Both the position numbers and the translations under genes were made by a program. This document shows, piece by piece, positions 1-8,600 of a DNA stretch of 58,442 nucleotides; within the stretch, counting starts at the first letter, position 1; each line of letters starts with the position of its first letter. The stretch lies in NCBI GenBank assembly GCA_016295375.1, contig JAEDLI010000001.1, forward strand, positions 1-58,442. Reading direction: 5' to 3'. The notes beneath the pieces are model-generated. The model did no database searches, was not told where the DNA came from, and saw only the letters and a list, made by a program, of their open reading frames with translations. Source of the DNA: Fibrobacter sp. Its GTDB lineage: Bacteria > Fibrobacterota > Fibrobacteria > Fibrobacterales > Fibrobacteraceae.

Positions 1-85
1 GAAGCCCATGAACTGCCCCTGCCACATTCAGATTTTCAACACGGGGCTCCGCAGCTGGCGCGACCTTCCGATGCGCCTTGCTGAC

Positions 86-180
86 TGTGAGCCGGAAGCG
101 CCTCATGTTACATGAAGCGCTGAGGCGAGAGGTTTGCCATGCCCCAATTCAATTATGCATTTAGGCAAACCGGTCTTGTG
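86..180 (+). repeat. thrS insertion 1 (divergent type, two hairpins)
   Basis: About 95 nt separate the Asp codon ending at 85 from the Phe codon at 181. It holds two inverted repeats: CGCCTCA (99-105) with TGAGGCG (121-127), and GGTTTGCC (131-138) with GGCAAACC (164-171). It shifts the frame (95 = 2 mod 3) and contains an in-frame TGA at 113. It lacks the GAGTGTCGC and ATGACCGA blocks of the other insertions, so it is a different or strongly diverged element. Edges are uncertain by a few bases. Confidence 0.75.
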
Positions 181-333
181 TTTTGTAAGTGCCACCGTTA
201 CGAACCTGCCGGTACCATGCACGGCTTGATGCGCGTCCGCGGCTTTGTGCAGGACGACGCCCACATCTTCTGTACCGAAGACCAGATTGCAAGCGAAGTG
301 GCTGACTTCTGCGCCCTCGTGAAGGAAAGCGTG

Positions 334-418
334 CAAGCCGAGTGTCGCGACAAAATGCTTGCGCTTCGCTATTTTGGCATGACCGAGGCGCAGCCGCGGA
401 CGCCAAAGGCGTCAAATC
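334..418 (+). repeat. thrS insertion 2 (CTTG-type family)
   Basis: 85 nt inserted between Val 331-333 and Tyr 419-421; 331-415 fits equally well. Conserved block GAGTGTCGC at 340-348, first stem AAAAT (352-356) with ATTTT (371-375), block ATGACCGAG at 379-387, second hairpin GACGCC-AAA-GGCGTC at 399-413. The length is 1 mod 3, so it shifts the frame. It is open when read from the upstream frame (..ECRDKMLALRYFGMTE..). Confidence 0.85.
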
Positions 419-592
419 TACCACGACTTAGGTTTCGACGATATCGTTGTGAAGTTCTCCACCCGTCCGGAACGCCGCGTGGGTTCCGACGAAATCTGGG
501 ACAAGGCTGAAGCCGCTCTTGAAGAAGCTACAAAGCTTGCTGGCCTCGACTACATTTTGAACCCGGGTGAAGGAGCCTTCTACGACCCGAAA

Positions 593-680
593 AGTGTGCA
601 AAACGAGTGTCGCAGAAAAATGCTTGCGCTGCGCTATTTTTCTATGACCGAGTGCAGCCACGGACGCCATCGGCGTCAAC
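593..680 (+). repeat. thrS insertion 3 (CTTG-type family)
   Basis: 88 nt between Lys 590-592 and Leu 681-683. Block GAGTGTCGC at 605-613, stem GAAAAAT (615-621) with ATTTTTC (636-642), ATGACCGAG at 644-652, hairpin GACGCC-ATC-GGCGTC at 663-677. The length is 1 mod 3. It is the closest relative of insertion 2. Confidence 0.85.
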
Positions 681-794
681 CTCGAATTCACGCTGAAGGA
701 CAGCCTCGGTCGTGACTGGCAGTGCGGTACCATCCAGGTGGACTTCAACTTGCCGCAGCGCCTGGGTGCCGAGTATGTCGGCAAGGACAGCCAG

Positions 795-875
795 TAATGT
801 GCAAGGTGAATCCAGCAAAAATACGCTTGCGTATTTTTATTGGTGAGCCGCAGCCATAGACGCCAAAGGCGTCAA
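795..875 (+). repeat. thrS insertion 4 (CTTG-type family)
   Basis: 81 nt between Gln 792-794 and Lys 876-878. The length is a multiple of three, but the first codon is TAA and a TGA follows, so it cannot be read through. Perfect hairpin AAAAATACG (817-825), loop CTTG (826-829), CGTATTTTT (830-838). Second hairpin GACGCC-AAA-GGCGTC at 859-873. The conserved blocks are degenerate here (TGAATCCAGC and TGAGCCGCAGC). Confidence 0.85.
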
Positions 876-950
876 AAGCACATTCCGGTGATGCTGCACC
901 GTGCGGCCGTGGGTTCCATCGAACGCTTCCTCGGCATTTTGATCGAAGAC

Positions 951-1026
951 AGATGACAAGTCGAGTGTCGCGGTCAAACTTGTTTGACCATGACCGAGAC
1001 GCATCATCTGGGGCGAAGCCCAATTC
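951..1026 (+). repeat. thrS insertion 5 (CTTG-type family, covarying stems)
   Basis: About 76 nt between Asp 948-950 and Met 1027. Block GAGTGTCGC at 963-971, perfect hairpin GGTCAAA (972-978), loop CTTG (979-982), TTTGACC (983-989), block ATGACCGA at 990-997, second hairpin GGGC-GAA-GCCC at 1011-1021. Both stems differ in sequence from the other copies yet still pair. An in-frame TGA follows the entry point. Confidence 0.85.
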
Positions 1027-1086
1027 ATGGGCGATTTCCCGCTGTGGCTCGCTCCGGTCCAGGCCCGCGTGCTCCCGATTTCCGAG

Positions 1087-1166
1087 TAGCATACAAGCTG
1101 AGTGTCGCAAAATTATGCTTGCATAATTTTATGACCGAAGCGTAGTGCAGACGCCGTAGGCGTCAA
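1087..1166 (+). repeat. thrS insertion 6 (CTTG-type family) with loss of host codons
   Basis: 80 nt between Glu 1084-1086 and Lys 1167-1169. It starts with TAG. Block GAGTGTCGC at 1100-1108, perfect hairpin AAAATTATG (1109-1117), loop CTTG (1118-1121), CATAATTTT (1122-1130), ATGACCGA at 1131-1138, hairpin GACGCC-GTA-GGCGTC at 1150-1164. Unlike the other sites, roughly 28 ThrRS residues expected at this junction are absent. Confidence 0.85.
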
Positions 1167-1365
1167 AAGCTCGGCTACAAGATCCGCCAGTGCGAACTCC
1201 AGAAGGTGCCGTACCTCCTCATCGTCGGCGAGAAGGAAGTTGCCGATGGTGTTGTCTCTGTTCGCCGCCGTAAAGAAGGCGACAAGGGCAGCATGAAGGT
1301 TGCCGAATTCCTCAAGATGACTGAAGACGACCGCAAGGTTGTGCGGTAATCTCGTGGCATAAAAG

Positions 1366-1387
1366 ACCCCCGCCTTCGCGGGGATGA
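1366..1387. repeat. REP-like palindrome downstream of thrS
   Basis: Palindrome of the CCCCGC-CTTC-GCGGGG type followed by ATGACATTTT. It belongs to the REP-like family seen repeatedly in this window and may also work as a terminator for thrS. Confidence 0.7.
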
Positions 1388-1458
1388 CATTTTAGAAAAC
1401 GCAGACTCGGTCGAGCCTGCGTTTTGAATTTCATTTGTTTATGAATTGCAAACTGGTA

Positions 1459-2565
1459 TTACCATGAGGGAATGTTACAATCAATTGTACTTGCGTTTGT
1501 TTCAATCTTGAATTGAACCTTCTGTCCGCTAAAAGAACCAATCTTGGCGTCAAAATAATCTGTTTTGGGTTCGCTTAGAGCTTCGTCGTTAATGAATACA
1601 CTCATTGTCGCACCACCTCCTGGAGGGCCTTGGCAAACCAGAGTGTTTGCTCCTTCGGGAATTTGAACAACCCAGACTTCGCCGGTAGGAATTGCTATGG
1701 CCTCGCCGCCCTTGACAAATGTGTAGTCCACCTTGTTGGGGTTGATTACATAGGTGGAAGCACAAACGTACTTTTCTGAAGTTTTGTCCTTGTTCGTTAC
1801 TGTTACCGTGGGGGCCACATTTACCTTGTGCAGGTCGGATCCTAGGGTGAAGGTTTTTGTTTTGTCGCCAACAATATTTTCACCCTCGTAGCTCCAGACA
1901 TAACCGGTAATCTCGGAATCCGAAGACGCCTTTACTTCCCACGTTACGGTTTCGCCTGCATTGGCTGTTTCTTTACCGCCTACAGGTTTACAATATTCGA
2001 CGGTGATAGGAACCCCTTGGACTTGTAGTTCGCTGCAAGTGATTTCGTTACCGTCAACATTTAGTTTTGCGGTGTATGTGCCGGCGTCCGCATAGCGGAC
2101 ATTTACGGAATTTAGACCGTTCCCTTGCAAGGATTCGTTTTTTGCACCTTTCAAAGTCCATACGAATGGAGCCATGATCTGGTTGTAGACTTCGCCTGCG
2201 CTGCGGTAGAATTCCCAGGTGGCAATTTCGCCCTTGTTAATCTTGGCGGGGGAAGGGCCACAGGTTCCGTTCACGATTTTTTGAGCTTCCATCAGGGTCT
2301 CTTTGCCACTGACGGTCTCGGGCTTTTGGGCTGCAGAGCCGCCGGAAGTCGCCGCACTGGTGGAACTGCCCTCAGTCTTTCCGGACGGCGACGATCCGTC
2401 ATTGCCGGAATCGGCGGAACCATCGCCATTGCTTTCGCTGGACTCAATAGAAGGAAGGTCGTCGCCGGATGACGAAGACGAATCCGACCCGCAGGCCGAA
2501 AAAGAAATCAAACACCCCAAAAAGACCCCAAAAAACCCAATCCTGAGCAAGTTTTTATCAGTCAT
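1459..2565 (-). CDS. Lipoprotein with PKD/Ig-like domains
   Basis: A 368-residue secreted lipoprotein of unknown role. I chose the ATG at 2565 (MTDKNLLRIGFFG...) over an upstream TTG because the signal sequence follows it directly. The signal ends in a lipobox (SFSAC), followed by a Ser/Asp/Gly-rich spacer (CGSDSSSSSGDD), a style repeated in other lipoproteins here. Two or three Ig/PKD-like beta domains follow, with phrases such as ATWEFY, FVWTLKG, DAGTYTAKLNV, VTWEVKASSDSEITGYVWSY and several paired cysteines. It stands alone between thrS and the divergently transcribed GH9 gene. No enzyme motif is visible; surface binding or adhesion is an inference. Confidence 0.8.
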   Translation of the reverse strand: MTDKNLLRIGFFGVFLGCLISFSACGSDSSSSSGDDLPSIESSESNGDGSADSGNDGSSPSGKTEGSSTSAATSGGSAAQKPETVSGKETLMEAQKIVNGTCGPSPAKINKGEIATWEFYRSAGEVYNQIMAPFVWTLKGAKNESLQGNGLNSVNVRYADAGTYTAKLNVDGNEITCSELQVQGVPITVEYCKPVGGKETANAGETVTWEVKASSDSEITGYVWSYEGENIVGDKTKTFTLGSDLHKVNVAPTVTVTNKDKTSEKYVCASTYVINPNKVDYTFVKGGEAIAIPTGEVWVVQIPEGANTLVCQGPPGGGATMSVFINDEALSEPKTDYFDAKIGSFSGQKVQFKIETNASTIDCNIPSW

Positions 2566-2643
2566 AAGGTAGAATATAGTCAAAATGTAATGGTGTCAGG
2601 TGTAATTTTTTTGCTACATTGCCAATTTTAATAAAAAAGATAC

Positions 2644-2649
2644 TATAAT
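2644..2649 (+). promoter_or_regulatory. Probable -10 box (TATAAT) of the GH9 gene
   Basis: A perfect TATAAT lies only 5 nt before an in-frame ATG at 2654. A transcript from it would begin near 2655-2658, which favours the GTG at 2687, preceded by AAAAGGA at 2674-2680, as the real start. No convincing -35 box is seen. Confidence 0.5.
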
Positions 2650-2686
2650 TAACATGTTTGGGATTCGGGTGCTAAAAGGAGTTGAC

Positions 2687-5600
2687 GTGCGATTCTTTGC
2701 CGTTTTGTTATGTGCCCTCAGTGCTCTGGCTTTGGCTGTTGAGCAAGAACAGCCTACACCCTACGACCTTATCCGCCCGATTTGGCCCATGAAATGGGAT
2801 ACGTCCGCCACGGACGACGGCGGAACTGTCGAAAGTTTCAGCAAGTACACGCCGAATGCCAAGAAACACAATACGGTGCCGCCAGTGGGCACCATGCCCC
2901 AGGATTTTGTCGCCAATGGTATTATTCCCGATACGCTGAACCAGGCCTTCCGTGACGCCCAGAATTTGCGCATTGGCCGAATTCGTATTAACCAGGCTGG
3001 TTATTTGCCGGACGATCCAGAAAAACAATTTTATTATGTGTCTGCAGGAGCCTGCGGCGAAAAGTTTTCCGTTGTGGATTTGGATGGGAAAACGGTGTTT
3101 GATGGCGGGACCTTCATGCCCTCTGGCCAGCTGACCAAGTCCAGTTGGGATATCAAGGCCGGAACCGATGCTGCCACGAACAACCAGGGCCGCTATACAG
3201 CCAGTGCTACAGGTCCTACGGGGGAAATCTGTATAGGCAACTTAGCGCAGGCAACCGGTCTCCATGCAGACACTCGATATCGTGTTAAGGTCCTTAACCA
3301 GTATTCGGCGACTTTTATTATCAGCGACAAAGTTTACTCCATGGTTCGTGATGCCACCCTCAAGTTCTATGGGATAAACCGTTCCGGCAATTCGGAATCC
3401 TGGTTCCATAAACCAAGCCACACCAAGGATGGAGCGGGCCCGTTTACGAAGGGGGCGGGCGCTGTTGCTAGATTTACGCCCAAGGAGGGGGCCTTACAGG
3501 GGGGATGGTACGACTGCGGTGACCACTTGAAGGAGTCTCAGACCCAGGCGTACGCGTTTATGGTGCTTGCTGTGATGGCCGCTGCTAATCCAGACCGCGA
3601 CGAAGACCATTATGCCTATAATATGGGCGAAACGGTCAATACCGACGGTATCCCCGATATTCTGCGCGAAGCCAAGCATGGTGCTGATTTCTTTATGCGC
3701 GCCTTCGTGTTTGCCGATGGCATCATAGACAATATGGCCGTGTCCGTGGGTAACTTTGGTGCGGACCACGGCTGGTGGGGTAGGCCCGAAAATCAGGATG
3801 CGCTCCCTGCAAGTTTGACTGGGCGTGGTGGTCCCCATGAACGTGATGTCCGTTTAGGCGAATTGGGTTCCAATATTTCGGGCCAGATTGCGGCGGGCCT
3901 TGCATTGTTGAGTGTTGATTACGCCGTTTACGACAAGACTTTTGCCGACAGCTGTTTGATGGTAGCGGAGCAACTTTACGACTTTGCTAAGAATCTGGCT
4001 CTTGGTAAGTCAACCTATGGTATGGAAAAATATGGCAAAACTGGATTGCCCTATGTATATAACACCGTTCCTGCGGGTTGGTCTAGCCCCGCCTATAACG
4101 GTAACAACGAATACCATGATGACCTGGCCCTTGCCGCCTGGGCGTTGCACTATGCCACTTATCCTAAGACGGGAGATGACTATTACCTGAAGGAGGCGAT
4201 TTCTAGCCAGGAGATGGTGGAATCCTCTGGACCGGGTGCAGATAAGTTTAAAGGTGGCTGGATGGGGTCTTCCAGCAACGGTATGACCAAGTCTTCCAAG
4301 AATACCAGCTGGGCCAACGCCTATACATACGCCCTTTACGGTTTTTACAAGGTGTTGCTTCGTGATGCGGCAACCGCCGCCAAGTACGGCATTTCCGAAC
4401 AGGACCGATTGCTTTATTCTGAAAAGATTCTTTATACCATGGCCGCTAATGTGTCTTACCTGTCGGGTTCGGGCTCAAATCCCATTGACTTGCCGAATCC
4501 CAATTCGGAAACACCGCTCACGCTGAGTTATGATAATATATGGTACATTATGCAGACGGATCAGACCTGGATTTACAACCGTTATCAGGCTGGCAACATT
4601 TTCGAGGTTCTCGCTTATTCGGACATCGCAAAAGATTTCGATGGCGTAAAACTCCCACAGAAGGGCGTGCAGAACTGGAATTCTGCTGCCATGAAGCAGT
4701 TGGGCCTAAACCAGCTGAACTACATGCTTGGCGTGAACCCCTGGGATGTGTCCTTCTTGCTGGGTGTTGGCGACAAGAACGATGCCCACCCGCATCACCG
4801 CGCCTCTAACCCCGAAGGCAAAAACATGCCTGGTGCAGGCTACAAGTACAATCCGCCTACCGGTGCATTGTTTGGTGGTGTGACCCCCGGTGTTGAGAAT
4901 GCTTGGTCTCCTTCGACGCTGAGTTGGGAAGATTACCACCTTTCGGAAACTTGTATTGACGCTACGGCCATGTTCGTGGCCTCTTGTGCTGTGGCCGTTC
5001 GCGAAGAAGACCGCAACCGACCCCCTTCCAAGGTGGATGTAGAAATTCGCTATGTAGGCTATGATTCCGCCATTGTGAACATAAACCAAGATATCCGCGG
5101 ACAGGCTATGATCCTTTATAGCGAAAGCGAGACAGGCCCCTTCGCTAACATGGCGGTGGATTCTATTCCCGGGGTCAAGCATACCATTCACATGAAGAAC
5201 CTGAAGAACGGGACCACCTATTACTTTAAGGTGGTGGCCATTAACGCCCGGAGCGAAAAGTACGCTACACGCTGGCTGGTGGATTCCACCCTTACGCCGT
5301 TCAACTTTACCACGTTAGCTAGCGAACCTCCTGCGGCAGATATCCAGAACGTGAAGGTGTGTAACTTGAGTTCCGACAGTGCCGAGGTCATGTGGTACAC
5401 GCCCAATGGCCAGTACGAATCCAAGATGTACTGGGATACGGTCCTTACCACCTACGACAAGATGCACTGGAATACCGGGGACGCCAATGCAGATGTGAGC
5501 GGAATCCCTACCAGTTTCCATTATGTGAAAATTGGCGGCCTCAAGGAACAGACTACCTATTATTATTGTGTTGAAAGTAATGGGGTGCAACGTTGTACTG

Positions 5601-8600
5601 ATGACAACGGAATACCCCTGAAGTTCACAACCCCCGTGACGCATTACGACTTTGACGTTAGTGTGTATCAGTACGATTTTGGCGGCATGGACTTCTTGAA
5701 CTTGAACCTTATCAATAACGAAGACCGTGCGTTTAACGAATTGACATTACGCATGTATGTGACGGCAAGACCCGACGAAATCGAGGCTGTACCGGGTGTA
5801 AACAACCAGCCTGGCTCCTGCCCCTTGCTGGCAGACGAAGATATTTGTCAGGCTTATGATGAAGCGGGATTCAATAGACCCTGCGTGAACCAGAATGGTG
5901 AAAGTGTAGATGATTCCATACGCTACTATCTGCGACATGCCGTGCCTGTGAAACTGGATGATACCTATGACCCAGCCACGGGAACCTATGACTGGTACAT
6001 TCCTATTCCGCTGGGAGGAACAACCATCAAGTCGTCTTCCCGCATGCGTATTGACATAGGCTTCTCTAGTGGCATTTACCAGAACGGTGGTTGCGAAACT
6101 TTACGTACGCCTGCTAAGAAACGTTTTGTGGCGGGAGGGGCTTCTTCGGACTGGTCTTGGGCTGCGCACAAGCGTGACGTTGATGGTGCCGATTATGCGG
6201 GAGTTCCTGCATGGGATAAAGACCAGGGTGATATAGAGCAGGCTCCGAAAAACCCCTACATCGTAGTTTATCGCAAGAATGAGTTTATTTCGGGATTCAG
6301 TCCCTCTTATCAGGAAATGACCACTAAGCGTGCTCATTACGACATGACCGTGGCCTTTGATGCTCCTTTCAATGTGTCTAACGGTTCTTACATCCAGATT
6401 GACTCGGTAAAGAGCACTATGCACCTAAAGGGCACCGCATTGATTTCTGAAAGTGGATATGTAAATGCCATTTGGGTGAATGGCGTGGCTCTTACCAAGG
6501 AACAATTAAAGACTGCTGCTGTTTATAATTATGAAACCAGCAAGTACGATTTGGATATTCCAGTGAAGATGACTATTGGAACCAATAAGGTTGACGTTAC
6601 TGTCTTTGCGGGCCCAGATCCCGAATGTGCCGAATGCCAAGAAAACGGCGGTTGTGCCTTTGTGAACCGCAGCTATTATGTGCAGTTTAGCAAGGGGGAC
6701 CGCACTGCGGGCATTTTGACCCTTGTCAGGGAAGACGGCACATCTGTTTCTAGCCCCGCTGCTACAGATGGTTCTTTGAAGTTCTACGTGGTGGTTAAGG
6801 ACAAGGACAATCGTTCAAATAAGACGATTAGGGTCTTGGTCGAAAATTCCAGGACCGGAGTTGTCGATACATTGACCCTCAATCGTGTGAACGAGACGAC
6901 GGGCGAATTCAAGAGCGACCTGATTACCGCTATTGCTGAAAAAGATGTAAAACTCCCCAAGGTGTCGTTCTTTGGTGGTGACGAGATTACGATTACCTAC
7001 ATCGATGCCGAAGACGAAGAAGATGTGGCAACGCAGTACTTCTTTGCGGATCCCACGCACCCGGTTCCTCAAGATGTTGTGGTCCAAGATACGGACTGCA
7101 ACGCTAGGGGAGACAAGATTGTAGCCACCTTCAGCGGCAGCACTTTCGGTAATGGTATAACTTTGGACAGCGCCCTCTTTGAATTTGATTCCACGGCAAC
7201 CACCAAGCCTTTGGCTGTTCTGCTGAAACCCTCTAGCGTCAACGGCGCCGAGGCCGTGTTTACGCCGAATGCGGGCCAGGTCCCGCAGACCGGAGCACCG
7301 ACTGGCATGGTGACGTTCTACATTACGGAGAAGGGCGTTGTCACTACGGAAAAGGCCCCTATCAAGGATGGTATTGCTCCGACGCTCAAGGGCGTGACCA
7401 TTCTGGAAAATGAGAATCACCAGTATGCTCAGGATACCTTGAAGATTATTTTCACGGAGCCGGTGATGCTAGCCTCTTATAGCGTTTGGCCCCTGCGGGT
7501 TACTAACGGTTCTGCCGAAGTTTCTCAGACTGGCATCTCCGTGGTAAGCGCCACCACCTCGGACAATGGACGTAGTTGGCTCTATGTTATCGAAGGGAAT
7601 ACAAATGGAGAAATATTCAAGCCGGGCCAGAAGGCTGAAATTCTTGCAGACTTTGGTGTGTCCGACTTGGGAATGAACAGTCTGAGCAATTGTGCCGGCC
7701 CTGTGACCGTCACGGAATCTGTGCGTCCTGTACCTGTTTCCTTTGCCCGCATCACCGACAAGATGGGCGATGGCCAACCCGAAGAGATTTATCTGGAATT
7801 CGAATCCCTGCTGCGGGAAAAAGATATGCTGGACAGCTTCGATATATATTGGGGTTCTCCGGAAATATACAGGGCTTTCAAGAATCAGAAAGACTGGTCT
7901 TTGGACACTATCCAGGGAGATCCGGTCATCAAGCCGATTTTGACCAAGAAGGATTCTTCCATGGAAGTAAAGCAGATCTCTTATAAAGAAGTTATTGGAC
8001 AGGATACTGTATGGTGCAACCAGACTACAATGGTGGAAGATACAACCACCCACACGATGGTGGAGGTTGATGTTTTGGATCCTATAACAGGGTTGCCGGT
8101 CAAGTACGCATGCAGCTATAAGGACAAGACCCAGAATGCGGTGAAGAACGACACCATCTGGAACTACGTGATTGATACGACGGGCCATGACACGTTGTTG
8201 CAGAAACATACGGCTATGCGTATCAAGATTCCCGAAGGCGTATTCTTGAAAAAGACCTATGGTAGCCGTGGTGGAAAGGGCTCCGTAATGCCACGCAAGG
8301 GCGAAGAAGGAGGCTTCTTCGACAAGAGCTATATGCTTAATGACGATTGCCCGCCGGTGCTGACGGCTGCAAGGCTTAGTAAGTATGGCTCGACTTACGC
8401 TCTTCGTGTAGAACTGTCGGAGCCTCTGGTGGCTTCCGGAAATGAAAAAGCCCAGTTCATTGAACGGTTCCACGAAGGCCTGAAGTCCTATTACCGGCCG
8501 GCTGACACGAAGCTGGACAAGTATCTAGATGTGATGTACTGGACTTTCGCTTTCCGTGAAGAAGATGCGGACAATCATGTGCATATCGGTGATTCTCTGC

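Larger units (their letters stand above)
1..1349 (+). pseudogene. thrS: 3' part of threonyl-tRNA synthetase gene, interrupted by six short structured insertions
   Basis: Seven collinear coding pieces match the catalytic core and anticodon-binding domain of ThrRS: 2-85 (KPMNCPCHIQIF), 181-333 (CHRYEPAGTMHGLMRVRGF, DDAHIFCTED), 419-592 (VVKFSTRPERR, GEGAFYDPK), 681-794 (LEFTLKDSLGRDWQCGTIQ), 876-950 (HIPVMLHRAAVGSIERF), 1027-1086 (MGDFPLWLAPVQARVLPISE) and 1167-1346 (KLGYKIRQCELQKVPYLL), with stop TAA at 1347-1349. The pieces lie in different frames because 76-95 nt segments separate them. The zinc ligands (Cys in MNCP, His in DDAHIF, His in MLHRA) and the motif 2 Arg are kept, and no piece has an internal stop. 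Three usually invariant glycines are changed: PGH to PCH, FG-CHR to FC-CHR, FYGPK to FYDPK. About 28 residues expected between ISE and KLGYK are missing. The 5' part lies outside the window. Either this is a dead second copy, or the insertions are removed or bypassed. I call it a pseudogene only provisionally. Confidence 0.85.

Noticed and set aside
139..510. A 123-codon protein starting MPQFNYAF within thrS
   Set aside because: It is the second ThrRS segment with parts of inserts 1 and 2 read through; not an independent gene.
86..1166. Sequencing or assembly error as the cause of the thrS frame breaks
   Set aside because: The breaks are inserts of 76-95 nt with shared blocks and pairing stems, not single-base errors; a mis-assembly would not give covarying hairpins at several sites.
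7469..8473. A 334-codon open frame antisense to the GH9 gene
   Set aside because: No ribosome site or recognisable motif, and it lies wholly inside a well-supported gene.
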